A DNA stretch of 64,000 nt from Bidens hawaiensis (GCA_021521415.1 JAIQDT010000837.1:682001-746000), one strand, 5' to 3'. Shown: positions 12,125 through 23,387, numbered from the stretch's first letter. A program made the numbers and translations. The notes: a model not told the origin generated them from the sequence alone.

Positions 12125-13392
12125 CCGTGTCTTGTTTTTGGTTTAAAAAAAAACTTCACTCTCGCTTAGAATTATGTCGGTTGCTCAAGTTTGAAGGACA
12201 TATACTTGTATATGTTTGGTCCTCTGATCTACTTGTTGATTCAATAGGATAGCCATTCACCTGAAAACTGAAAGCGCCTGGGGTGATTGTGATGTGTTTT
12301 CTTTTAGTTCCTTCGCTGAAAACTATGTTGGTAGCTCTAATTTTGAGGGACACATATTTGTATGTGTTTGGTCCTGTTAACCAACTGGACATACAGAATG
12401 GCCATTTACCTAAGAACTAAGAAGTGACCGGGGCGATTGAATTTAAACTGTTTTTCTGTTTTCTCTGGGAAGTGATATAATCATTTAGTCTATAGCTTTT
12501 CAAGAAGCTTCAAAGTTGGTTTTTAAATTAAAAATTGATTCAATCTTTGGAAAATGATAGGTAAATTGATTTTGTGTGCCTAACGGGTGAATTATTAAGC
12601 TTAAAAGGCTTTAGAACAGTCATTGATTGGCATGGTAGCTTTCCATGATGCGTAAAAGTTGAAGTGATACAAACTAAATCTGCTAGATTTACTGTGGAGA
12701 GTCATTTTGAAGAAATGTGCATGTCTCCACATATATCTCTCCGAATGATAGGCAGAAAAGTGATTACCCAGTCATACACAAGCCTGTTAGTGTCTTGATC
12801 ACCAAAAATATTCTGTTTCTATACTTTATTTGCAAATAGAAAAATAAATAAATAAATAAAATAAAATGTGTGTAATATGAAGTTGCTGCCTTTACTATTC
12901 AAAAGCTTAATACTACAAGGATGGGGCACTTAAATAAGTCATGTACACACTTATTGAAATGTATGTAAAGCCAAATGACTTGTAAAACTTTTGATCAAGC
13001 GCTAGGGGGATGAAGTCAAATTGGGGTGATCTGGGAAAAACCAAATACGCTTTAAGAAGAGATAGGAGGCATCACAGGTCTATAAGTGATGTCCATCTAA
13101 ATTCTTTGCCTAATTGAACCTAACTCGTATCACGAACGCAATGAAATCATGCTAAGTTTCATATACCTGTTTTCAACATGTTTCTCTATGTCATAATAAC
13201 GCTAAACATGAATCCTTGTGACAGCATCTTAGTCAATATGATTCCATGTTCGGATCTTTTCATGAACACGATTGTCCTTTCTCAAAGACTGAAATCTGAT
13301 CCCGCATTATTTTTAAATACTTATTTTTATCTACTTTCATTAAATCACGGGTTACCTGTCATTGATTTTGTTTAAAAAAAATCTTTAAAACC
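12125..13392 (+). repeat. 3' noncoding region of the first copia element
   Basis: There is no ORF. It begins with two imperfect tandem copies of about 145 bases (12172-12316 and 12320-12460; shared landmarks 'acttgtatatgtttggtcct' and 'gccattcacct'). The part at 12750-13160 is alignable to the reverse complement of 39390-40000 in the third copia: both contain 'gatcaccaaaaat', 'gtcaa.ttggggtga' and 'ctaattgaacct'. The two elements therefore belong to related subfamilies. A short (AAAT)n run lies at about 12838-12862. No 3' LTR is visible before the retroposed insert at 13406. Confidence 0.65.
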
Positions 13393-13405
13393 TTATCTTC
13401 TTTAA

Positions 13406-14030
13406 ACCCAGAAGACGAAACATGTCCGATCTGCCGTAAGGCTTGCCTGGATAAATTCGGAGAGCATGCGATTCATTGCAAGGAGATGCCTGGGTTCAAA
13501 TACCGACATGATTGGGTGCGGGACGTTCTTTGGGATATCTTAAGGCGAGCTTGGATATCAGCTAAAAAGGAAGCCTCCGTAAACTTCCTTACAGACCCCA
13601 CGGAAGGGAGATCCACTCTACGACCGGCAGATTTTCTCATATTTGGTTGGGCCGGGGGAAAACACGCTTGTGTTGACCTCACATGGTATCTCCTTTAGCT
13701 GGTTTGAGGGATAATGTGTTTGTAGCTGGGCAAGCAATGAAAATGGTTGAAACGAAGAAGGTGGAGAAACATGCTAAAGCCTGCGAAGAGAACCAACATG
13801 TTTTTGTCCCTCTGGCTTTTGATACCTTTGGCTCCTTGGCACCGGAAGCTATCCTTTTCCTAACAAGGGTCCAACGGGTTGTGCATAGCAATGTGTCGAC
13901 TCCAAAGAGGCATGGGTATGTCTTTAGCAGGTTAGGGTTTGTAATTCAGAAAGGGGTGGCGGCGCAGCTTGTTGCCCGCCTACCTGCTATGTTGATGTAA
14001 TATCTATGTTTCTTAATAAAAAAAAACATT
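13406..14030 (+). mobile_element. Retroposed fragment with 13-bp TSD and A-tail
   Basis: TTATCTTCTTTAA occurs at 13393-13405 and again at 14031-14043, exactly flanking the insert. The insert's 3' end is a stop codon, about 14 bases of UTR and a run of A (AATAAAAAAAAAC). A long perfect duplication plus an A-tail is the signature of target-primed reverse transcription (LINE machinery). The 5' end starts in mid-protein, so the copy is 5'-truncated. It sits in the noncoding 3' part of the copia at 7.4-13.4 kb and is therefore younger than that element. Confidence 0.75.
13407..14000 (+). pseudogene. CCHC zinc finger plus restriction-like endonuclease-type domain (C-terminus of an RT-like plant protein)
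   Basis: The reading starts without an ATG (NPEDETCPICRKACLDKFGEHAIHC). C-x2-C..H-x4-C forms a CCHC finger. It is followed by RHDWVRDVLWDIL and then RPADFLIFGWAGGKHACVDLT, whose spaced Asp residues resemble the PD-(D/E)xK endonuclease that follows a CCHC finger in R2-type non-LTR retroelements. One frameshift near 13683 separates this from the C-terminal half (VSPLAGLRDNVFVAGQAMK.., FVPLAFDTFGSLAPEA.., GVAAQLVARLPAML), which ends at TAA 13998-14000. I recall similar plant proteins annotated as RT-related, but cannot name the family with certainty. About 195 residues remain, all from the C-terminus. Confidence 0.55.
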
Positions 14031-14043
14031 TTATCTTCTTTAA

Positions 14044-14587
14044 CTTATCATAAGAATCAATCTCGTACACATTTGTTTTTATTCACTTATTAAGGTTCAT
14101 TATCCCATAACAGTTCATAATTTATTACTGGTTATTGTTGATTCTCATTATACAGTTTGTTTTTATTGATTTTCTCGGAGAATAACTAAAGGTTATTAAT
14201 ACTTCTTCGTTGTTAGCGTTTACGTGATACCGGGTGTTCGTTGACCTTAATTGGACCAAAGATTAATAACTTGAGTTCATCTTTACTTTTTATCAAAACA
14301 TATAATTGACAATTAGTAACGCTAGACATTTCAAATACAAGCCAACCATTGAAAATAATTGTCATTGACTTTTATTTATAGTAATTCTAAAACATACATC
14401 AATTGAAAATATAAGATTTAGGTAGATATAATCTATTATGATTAACTTATATATAGCAAATATATATGAATTATAATTAAATATTTTAATTTCTGAGATA
14501 TAAAAGTAAGGTGTTTGGTGGGGAAAAAAATTGTTAGATGAAACATGGGGATGACATGTGACACAATTATATTATTTTATTAGAATA
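14044..14587. other. AT-rich stretch, nothing recognised
   Basis: About 540 bases between the retroposed insert and the Helitron end. There are no ORFs over 60 codons, no repeats that I can pair elsewhere in the window and no LTR ends. It may be the remaining 3' part of the copia element. Confidence 0.4.
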
Positions 14588-14689
14588 CTAGACTATATGC
14601 CCGTGTGATACACGGGTTGAATAAACTATCTTTTTAAAAATATTAAAAAATATAATATATGAAAATTTTGATATAAGGTTTTTAATATA

Positions 14690-15190
14690 GTTTTAGGGTC
14701 AGGTTATTTTACAAATGGGAACTAAAATAAGAAGAATGAAAAGGATTTGTGGCCACAAAATAAAACCACTCAAAAAAATAATAAAGATAATAACTTAAAA
14801 TTAAAAAAATAAAAAAAGTAAAAAAATGATAGTGGTTCTCTCGTCTTTCTCCTTCTCATAAAAAAAAGAAAGAAACATTGTGTTTTTTTTTATTTATCAA
14901 TGTTTTTTTATTTATCTTCGTCATTAATTGTGTCTTTTTTCCTTGATATTGTGTCTTTTTTTATATTGCGTTACTCAAAATTGTATTATATTTTGCGAAT
15001 TGTTGTGTCCTTTTTTTATTTATAATTGTGTCTTTTGTTGATTTTCATCATTGTGTCTTTTTTTCGTTTTTTATTTATATTTTAAGTTATGATTTTTTTA
15101 ATATTTAAAAAAATTTGAGTGTTTTTTGTGTGACCATAAATTCTTCTCACATTTCTTATTTTTGTCACATTTTTTATTTTAACTTTAGCC
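14690..15190. mobile_element. MULE-type MITE, 501 bp (copy 1)
   Basis: TTTTAATATA flanks the element on both sides (14680-14689 and 15191-15200), a 9-10 bp duplication as expected of Mutator-like elements. Terminal regions are inverted (left 'aaaggatttgtggccac..', right '..gtgtgaccataaattctt'; left 'aaataagaagaatg', right 'ttcttattttt'). The interior is a low-complexity run of 'attgtgtctttttt' repeats. It lies inside the Helitron. A relative sits at about 21095-21715. Confidence 0.6.
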
Positions 15191-15639
15191 TTTTAATATA
15201 TAACCTATTTTCAATTTCATTAAATGAAAACCACTGTTGTGATAATATATTTGAATAACTTTTTATAATAAAAGTTGGCTTAGATTTTTAAAGGAATAAT
15301 TTAAATTTTGAACGTTTATTTAATAATAAATGTTAGTGTTTCTTTCTTAATTTAAATCATCAATATAAATTTTGTATTAAAACAAAAACAAAGAGGTATG
15401 TATAAAAAATAAACCGATCCATATTCAACATTGAATTTGTAATTGTGTAAAGTCATATAATTTATTTAAACATAATTAAAAAGCTCACAAAATCCCATAG
15501 ACAATATTTTTAACATTCAATTTTTTAAATTCCTTGTAAAATAAACTTCCAAAAGCTAATCGTAGTTGTTACAGTATACATTCTAAACCGAAAATCATAT
15601 TATGAAATTTCATCATAATTGATAAATTAGTTTTCTTCG

Positions 15640-16240
15640 TCACCTTGTTCACCATTAACCTCGCTTCATTTTAGTTCCAATGAAAGACAAGTATCATTAG
15701 CTTCCAGACCATGGACTTTGTTAAGTTCATCCCATTTGTGCACACTGAACTTTTTGTAAGGGCCATTCATTTCCACACGTGTTACCATCGGCCATTCAAA
15801 TTGACATAATATAAAAAGTAGCAATTTTAATATGTTTCATATCTAATGGCTAATTAACCCAACTTTTCTTACCTCAATTAGCAATCCTCGATGTTTCAAA
15901 TACGTTGAGGAGAACATACACCGAAATAATAAGGAACAATGCACTGTATTAGAAAGGAGATACAAAATAAAAATAAATTTTAATTAACAAAAAAGTCAAA
16001 ATTAGTGAATTTGTGTATTAGATTATTGATATTATTAATTTATTACATTACATACCTTTATGAGAAATCATATGCATTGTAGACAACCAATGACTGACCA
16101 TCAACTATTATTTCAATCTCATGACCACACATATGCCAATTTACTCCCACCAATATAACAAAAGCCAAATGATACAAAACATACCAGGGAAAAACACAAA
16201 TTAAAAACAAATCAAAACAAGAAGGGCTAAAAATACACAC
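15640..16240 (-). pseudogene. Possible captured exons (B3-domain-like?) inside the Helitron
   Basis: Three short minus-strand segments look exon-like. Segment one (about 16220-16060) contains HEIEIIVDGQSLVVYNAYDF followed by a GTATGT donor. Segment two (about 15955-15875) ends in TYLKHRGLLIE followed by GTAAGAAAAG. Segment three (about 15812-15670) reads CQFEWPMVTRVEMNGPYKKF then HKWDELNKVHGLEANDTCLS. The last resembles the end of a plant B3 DNA-binding domain (W..F....GL..GD.C.FEL). The match is weak, and frames between exons were not verified. It could also be unrelated noncoding sequence. Confidence 0.25.
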
Positions 16241-18160
16241 TTACCCAAGAAGTTGTCATTTTCATTTTCTCAAGCTATCATCATCCAAAAGTCTCAAGTA
16301 TCAAACATCAACATAAATCTATCAAAAAATTTTAAAAAAAAATTGAGGCTCAATTGTAATACATAATCTCCACATGTTAATTGATCTATAAATTGAAGTT
16401 TGTGACTAAGAACTTTGACCCATTTGACTCTGTTAACCCGTTTCCTTTTAAATAACTGTTTTATTTTGAAAAAAAAACTATAATTATATTTACCCAACAT
16501 AAAAGTATAAAATAAATTTCTATGTATCCCAACCCACCAAACCCGTCTCATATTGCAAAAATAAAAATAACCTACTTACCCGACTCACCAAACCCGTCTT
16601 CTGTTGCAAATAATCTTCTAGTTATCCTATGTTACTGCCCTCATATGTTAAATTCAACAACTCAAGTTTTGTTACTTAAACTTCATTATTGTAGTCTAAC
16701 GAATGTAGTATACTCTAAACCAATTACTAATAAATAAAAATGTGCATAAAATGTGTTCAGCCCATCGAATCACATTTTATAAAAAATCAATTAAATGGAA
16801 AATGAATGACCATGTTATAAAAAAGAACAATATTAAACATATCATACCATGCTACCCCCCACTTTTCTGGGTGATGAATTTTAGAATTGGCTTCCGAAAA
16901 CAATCATCAAGATCACTAAACCTGTTAAATTATCAATGGAAAATTGAATTATTAAGCTGTAAAAGCAGTTATGTGTCATTGTGTCTATTCCATGAAAACA
17001 TAATAAGTTGTAACACTGCCATTACTGACATTATATACCATAGGAATATGTTACCCAAACATAGCTTGAAGCCATGGAAGACTAATACGTGCAGAACTAA
17101 TAGAGAGAATTAGAGAGAAGAAGATAAGAAAGTATGTCATTCAACTAATAGATACCATCTCATTAAAGACCCATGGTTTGTGTATACAATGACTAACTAA
17201 TTCAGCTAACAGATGCTAACAACTTTTATGATTACAAGTTCAGTCCCTTTATTTATCAAAAGTACAATTGAGACCGTAGACTAATTGACACGTAACAAAG
17301 ACCCCTCATGCATTGAAGATCAACAACAACTTGAACCGACCGAACACAAAGGGGGATGTTCATATTTGGTCATTTAATTTTTCACCAAATATGAACAAGG
17401 ACTACTAATAGAACCATATATTTATTCATGTAAATTATAAAACTTAATGATCTACATGAAAGGAATAAGAGAAACGGCACCCAAACATAACAATAGATCA
17501 AATCACCATAACAAGAGGTCCAAATAGCAACAAGTTTAACCAATTTTTTGACGATAACACTAATGAAATCCATAACCCTAAATCAAGCGTACCTCTAATT
17601 AATGAACATTTGATATTGAGAGCTTGATTAAGGTAGGATAACACAAATTTACTCGATGAAAATTTGGAGGAACTTGATAGTTATACAATTTGAGAACATT
17701 TAAAACAAAACTAAAAAAACCCCACAATTATCTACTGCTTACGATGAACTTGAACGTTCGATCTTCACCATCTTCCGCACGTTGATATTAAAATGATCCC
17801 TTGCAGTGAGTAAACAAAAAAGATTGAAAATAGGTAGAATCAAAGCAAGCGGCGTGTAGGAGAGATCAGGTGAATCAGAACAAAATTTAGGAGTAATATT
17901 AGGGCAACCTTTGATTGTCAGATAGAGATCAAGAACTAATTATCGCCATGCTCACCTTCTTCATCATATGCTATCATGTTGGTCGTCACCACCAAGAAGT
18001 ATGAGTCCAGAAATATTGAACCATGATTACTTTTTCAAGATTCATTCTTGAATTCTCGTTGACCATGAAGAAATCGTTTGAAATTTGAATTTGCTTTGAA
18101 GAAACTGAGGAACCAGTCTATAAAACATTTAGATAGAAAACTTGTAGGGAAGCTTTGTAA
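16241..18160. other. Helitron interior, no recognised gene
   Basis: About 1.9 kb of AT-rich DNA with scattered short ORFs below 125 codons. None shows a motif I recognise, and composition and codon use look noncoding. It lies within the Helitron borders. Confidence 0.4.
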
Positions 18161-18458
18161 GAGCATTCACATTCAATCCATCAAAAAATGTGACTGAAGT
18201 TTTTATAATGTAGGGAGATGTTTATGGTGTTGTGAGTGGAGGAGGGAGAAATGTAGTGATTTTTCTGTATATTTGAAAAGTAGTTGTTCGTGTCTTACAA
18301 TTTTTTAATATATTTTGAAAGTGGTTGTGAGTGAAGGAAAGAAAAATGGCAATGATAAAGATATAGAAACGTATTATTTAATTGAAAATGAGAGAGAAAA
18401 TGTTGTGATTGTTAGTGTAATTTTGGATTTGAGGAAAGGGGATTGGATGAGAATGCTC
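18161..18458. mobile_element. Tourist-like MITE, 298 bp (copy 1)
   Basis: The left end GAGCATTCACATTCAATCC pairs with the right end GGATTGGATGAGAATGCTC. TAA flanks both sides (18158-18160, 18459-18461), the 3-bp TWA duplication of PIF/Harbinger-derived MITEs. It is nested near the 5' end of the Helitron. A second copy of the family is at 58748-59085; both share 'gagtg(g)ag(g)a' and 'aatgtagtg' segments. Confidence 0.75.
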
Positions 18459-18609
18459 TAAAATAGGCAAAAGGTGAGTAGGTTGAGGAGAATGTGTATA
18501 AGCTTGACATATCAGCAAAGGAGATGTGGCCAGCATCGATGCTTGACACATAAGCAACTAGACTAATATGGTAACAAATGTCCAAAATGTTCTTCATTTA
18601 TTATATAGA

Positions 18610-18852
18610 TAGATGTATACGTACTACGCCCTACTAGCGGCGCGTGCATATAATCTATATACGTGCGGGCCCTCGGATGGGAAAAATTGAAATTGCACTA
18701 ATTTTGACGTTATTTTATGAATTTCGTGAAAATAACGTTAAAAGTGGCGGAAGGTTAATGAGGCATCATGTGGTGGCGCTGATGGCCGAAAGACAATGGT
18801 ACATGCACCAGTCAGCCGGTGTCCGAATGGTTGAGTGTTATGCGCCTTATGT
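18610..18852. other. Short unannotated spacer
   Basis: It holds one 72-codon reading frame with no recognisable domain. Nothing else is seen between the Helitron and the LTR-like element. Confidence 0.3.
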
Positions 18853-18857
18853 CCAAG

Positions 18858-20710
18858 TGTAACATCCTACTTTTGAGAATAATAAATAAAAAGAATTGTG
18901 TTTGTTTAAAAGTGTGTTGATATTTAATTAAGTAAATAAAATAAAAAAGAGTATGGACTTGGTTAATGAAAGATGGAATAGGGATGGTGATGGGCCTTAG
19001 GTTCATGAGCTTAAGAGAGTATAAATACTCCTTACTCCTAAAACCCTAAAACCCTCATTCTTATCTTTTAAGCCTCATACATTCTCAAAAATACCCACAA
19101 ACACTCCCTTGGTATTCGTTCGTGACCAAGATAAGGATTCAATACCAAACCGAGCAAAGGTTCTCGTAGATCTTGGTTATACAAGCTAGATACGACTCTA
19201 GAGAGCATAGTGAAGCTAACCCATAGCCTAAAAACGTCAAAAGGTATGTTCTTTATGCATAAAGATTTCATTTTTAAGAACGGTTGGTCCTAAAACTTGG
19301 TACAAGGGCTAATCGGGTATTGTAATACCATAAAAATGTAAACTTGATGATTGAGATGGACTTAATGAACTCGTTGGTATGTACGGTTCATGAAGAAACC
19401 CTAGATCTAGCTTAAATACGTTTGAAACCAATAAAGGTTCAAACTTTATAGATAAATAGACTAGATCTTAGTCAAGGATAGAAATGGAAATGTTTAAAAG
19501 ATGATATAATGCTACAATAGTTGGACGAATGTTAGATTGTGAAGTGAAAACGAGAATAAAGGATATAATACCCCAACAGTGGGTGTATTTGAGCAAAACA
19601 AGTATTCGAACCATGTATTCAAATATTATTCGAATGAAGGGTTCGAATAGAAAGAAAGAAAAGAAAGAAAGACAGAAAAGAAGGAATACAAGGTCTCCCA
19701 TTCAAAAACAAGAGTATTCAAACACTAGAATATTCGAATACAAATGTACTCGAATACAAGTGTATTCGAATAGCAGAAGGGACACTCGAATAGAATAGAC
19801 CAGACTTAGAATTTTCTGATGAACTTTTAGTAAAGAACAGTTAATGAAAATAAACTTTCAGCCAGGTTTCTGCCCCTTGGACCCCACTAGGGGCTGCTGC
19901 CCCTAGAACCCCGCTGCCAGGGGCGCTGTCCCCGGACCCCCGTTCGTTGAGGGGTTACAATAACTTAGAAAAATGATATAGTATAATTAGATAAATTATA
20001 TTTTTATTATTATACAGTTAGCCGTGCACAGCTAAAGAGGGGCATTGCTGTAAATTCAGAAAGAAACAGGATCCAGGTGAGTTTCTAGCCCCATTTCTTT
20101 GTTATGTTTTCGAGGTTATGTGCATACTTGATGTGAATAGTTAATACACTTACCACTTATACCTTAAGTGGTAAGTGTATGATATATGAATATGTATGAA
20201 TGATATATATGTATGAGGTGTGTAATATATGTTTGAATGATATATGTATGAGATTAAAAGTATGTATGAAAGTAATTAATGAAGGATGTAAAGAAATGTA
20301 TGTATGGTTGTAGAAGAAGAAATGGATCAGACCCTAATAATATCTGAGATAGAGAAGAAAGAGATCAGACCCTAATAATATCTGAGATAGAGAAGGAAGG
20401 GATTAGACCCTAATAATATTTGAGATAGAAAAGGAAAAGGATAGGGAAAAGAGAAAGGGATCAGACCCTAGTAATATATGAGATAGAAAAGGAAGGGATC
20501 AGATTCTAATAATATCTGAGATGATATTTTTATGAATGATGTTTTAATTATGAAAGACAAAAGATATTTGTTTTAGACATGTTTATGAAATGACATGATA
20601 TGTTTATTGAAAGTTTTATATTCCGCGAAAGTTTTAATTAACTCTGATATTTAGAATGTGTTTATGAGTAAATTCAACATCAAAGTAGGGAACCAGGACC
20701 GGTCCTTACA
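18858..20710 (+). mobile_element. Probable solo LTR (1,853 bp)
   Basis: It starts TGTAACATCC and ends CCTTACA, so the ends form the inverted pair TGTAA..TTACA. CCAAG occurs immediately outside both ends (18853-18857 and 20711-20715), a 5-bp target duplication. A TATA box (TATAAATACT) is at 19020-19029 with a downstream pyrimidine-rich leader, as in LTR U3/R. It contains TTCGAA-rich short repeats at 19595-19797, a GC-rich 'ggcgctgtccccggacccc' segment near 19925, and a tandem repeat at 20326-20523. No primer site or polypurine tract adjoins, consistent with a solo LTR. The start resembles Tekay/Del-type LTRs. Confidence 0.5.
20326..20523. repeat. Minisatellite of five units (about 39-58 bp)
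   Basis: Five head-to-tail units start with 'atcagaccctaataatat' and continue 'ctgagatagagaaggaaggg'. The third unit is expanded by an extra 'aaaggatagggaaaagag' stretch, and the last is truncated. The array lies inside the solo LTR. Confidence 0.85.
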
Positions 20711-20715
20711 CCAAG

Positions 20716-20865
20716 GCTTGATGCAAAACTACTATCAATTCGGGGGTCTCACCGGAAGCAGCCTCTCTATTCCTACGGGATAGAGGTAAGGTTGTCTACC
20801 TCTTACTCTCCTCAAACCTTACCATAGCTTTGCTATTGGTGGGATATATTGAGTACGATGATGTA
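20716..20865 (+). repeat. SINE-like conserved repeat
   Basis: The segment 'ctcaccggaagcagcctctc ... gctttgctattggtggga' followed by 'gtacgatgatgtagatg' matches from memory a short interspersed repeat common in Asteraceae genomic sequence, ending in a TGATGATG-like tail. No A/B box could be confirmed, so the class is tentative. Confidence 0.35.
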
Positions 20866-21090
20866 GATGTATATGTACGATATATGTATGTGTGAATATG
20901 TATGGTATATGTATGTGTGCATGAGCATGGTATATGTATGTGTGTATGAGCATGGTTTATGTATGTAATGCGTGATGACTTTATTAGTTGTTATGGTTTA
21001 ATTTAAATTTTAGTTTATTCTTTTTTAATGTGAATGTATATGTATGTATGGTATATTAATATGTACGTGTGTGTATATGTATAATGTTAT
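20866..21090. repeat. (TATGTATG)-rich low-complexity tract
   Basis: Imperfect repeats of 'tatgtatg', 'tatatgtatgtgtg' and 'gagcatggt' run to about 21080. No gene is present. Confidence 0.6.
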
Positions 21091-21094
21091 ATTT

Positions 21095-21715
21095 AGGGTA
21101 AAGTTAAAATATAAAGGGAGACAAGGATGAGAAGGATTTGTGCACACAAAAACCCCTTAAAAATAAATTCAAATAAAAATAATAAATAAATCATAACTCA
21201 TAATATAAATAAAAACGAAAAAAATTAAAAAAACAAAAATGTTTCCATCATCACTGCTGTTCAAAAAAAATATAAAAAAAATAAAAAAATTGACGAAAAG
21301 ACACAATTCCAAGATCAAAGACACAATGACGAAAATGAACAAAAAAACACAATTATAACTAAAAAAGACAAAATAGATCGCAAAATGTAACACAATGCCA
21401 AGCAAAATATAGTAAAATGTTTGAGTAATATATAACACAATATAAAGAAAAAAAGACACAATTTTAAGTAAAAAAGACACAATCATTGACGAAAATAAGC
21501 ACAAAACAGAATGATAAACAAAAAGACACGACTTTTTTCACTCACATTGTTTTTTTTATGAGAACGAGAAAGACGTTGGAAACATTTTTGTGTTTTTACT
21601 TTTTTCGTTTTTTTATTAAATTTTGAGTTATGATTTTTTAAAACTTTTTTAAAGGTTATTTTTATGTTGTTACAAATCATTTTCATTTTTGTTCCCCTTC
21701 GTAAAATAATTTTTC
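21095..21715. mobile_element. MULE-type MITE (copy 2)
   Basis: Long inverted arms: left 'tcataactcataatat..aaaaacgaaaa..aaaaatgttt', right '..aaacatttttgtg..ttttttcgtt..gagttatga'. The interior is full of 'aaaagacacaat', the complement of the motif in copy 1 at 14690-15190. The outer end GGGTAAAGTTA is shared. Boundaries are uncertain by about 15 bases, and I could not fix a target duplication. Confidence 0.5.
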
Positions 21716-23387
21716 TTATTGTATCTATGTACTATTTGATGATTTTGTTATATTAATTATATGATTTGTGTATGTATGACCATGTTTCATGGTTCTATTA
21801 TGATAGGTGACAGTGCATACTAACCCTCAGACTCTTAATCATAACTTGAGATTTATTTATAAAACTCGAACTAAAATCACTGAAGATGTATTTTAAGTTT
21901 TATAACCGCCAAAGCGGACGTGAAGGACCGCAGAAGCAAGTGTTCTATGACAGAGGTTTCCATTGAGCTTCCACCTCTAAATATTTGTGTGTTCACATTT
22001 CTACTATATTAAGTTAACATCTTTGTCTTAACAAAAGGATTGACTTTAATCAATTAATGGATTAAGTTCTTATATAGCTTCCTACGGAGACAAAGCTTGT
22101 AAATACCGCGCAATAAAAGACTTAGGGTGTGTCCTGACAAAGATAGAGCCTATAAATGTCGCGCGATGAACTGATGAGAACATTAAGTTTTTAAACAAAT
22201 GAAGGAGGACTGCACATAGAACATGAATTCGAAATTCTTTATTTTGTAATTTGAAATTCCATATCGTTTGATTTACAACTCCATATTTTGTAATTTGAAA
22301 TTATTTAATTTAATCATTTTCAAAGAATTAATTACAATTTTCAAATTATATAAATTTATATACATATATATGTGTGTATGCGCGTGCGCGCGTGTTGTAA
22401 AATACTTGACGGATTATAGATTTTCGGTGATCTGTTAGAAAAGTCTGTCAGTAATCCATTGAAAGAGAATTACCCATAAGCATTATATTGATAGAGTTCC
22501 ACTGACTTATGCTTTCATCGGTAAAGTATAGTTTTCTAGTAGTCGTCAATGACGCTGATGATGGTGGCAGCGACATTGGTAGTGGAGGTGTCGACACCGA
22601 TGATGCAGTGGTGGTGATGGTATTGCGGGCGATAACAAAATAAGTGATGGAAACAAACAATGGTCATGAGTAGTGCTAAGCCATTTGGACTCTTTTTAAA
22701 TTAATAAGTTCTATAATAGTTGCCTTTTTGACCCATTGTTAGTTAGGAAGTTGAACTGTTCAACCATCATTGTTCTATTATATTGTTCTATTATGTTCAC
22801 GCTAGATGTGTTTGTTCATAAAAAGCATACCACCTCTCAAATATAACCAATGTGTGTATTAAGAGTATAGGTTGTGAATAAGAGAGCTGTAAAGTTAACC
22901 ATGATTGATGGGATAATTAACATCCTCAGAAGTCTTTATCTATGCAAGAAGAAACAGTCCTCAAAGTCCAAATGCTTTCTTTATCTTGGATGGTACAGTA
23001 ATCAGTAAACAGATATTAGCTCACCCCATTAATCATGGATATCAACGTTGATCATGCATTACCTTAAAATTGATTTTATGTGGTATGTACGTATCTCCTT
23101 TTTTCACACATGATCCTCCCAACCTTGAACCTTCCACCCACCTTATTCAATTCCTACTCTTCTAGAAAGTTTTTCCACTAAAAGAGTTCTACATCTTTTC
23201 TTCTTCATCCTCCTTAACTAAAACAGCATCCATAATAAGTATATGCATATTCAATGGATCACACGGGTCAATAGAAATGTAATAGAAGGTCCAAACCACA
23301 TTATGCATATATAATATAACTTGGAATAATAATTAATTAACATTTATTTTGTCATTTCAATCTTGTTAATATATCTGATCTAATAGA
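21716..23387. other. Gene-free stretch
   Basis: About 1.7 kb with no ORF over 70 codons and no recognised element. An alternating purine-pyrimidine tract (TGTGTGTATGCGCGTGCGCG) lies at about 22371-22394. Confidence 0.5.

Larger units (their letters stand above)
14588..18609 (-). mobile_element. Non-autonomous Helitron, about 4.0 kb
   Basis: Read on the minus strand, the left boundary is a GC-rich hairpin (CCCGTGTATCACACGGG) followed 11 bases later by CTAG and then a host T, the canonical Helitron 3' terminus (hairpin plus CTRR, insertion between A and T). At the other side, minus-strand TCTATATAATAAATGAAG preceded by A fits a plant Helitron 5' end (starts with TC). No Rep/helicase ORF is present, so it is non-autonomous. 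It contains two nested MITEs (14690-15190 and 18161-18458) and a possible captured exon set around 15640-16240. The 5' boundary could be five bases further out because TCTATC is repeated there. Confidence 0.6.

Noticed and set aside
16522..17113. 71- and 123-codon plus-strand frames
   Set aside because: AT-rich Helitron interior, no domain, composition like noncoding DNA.
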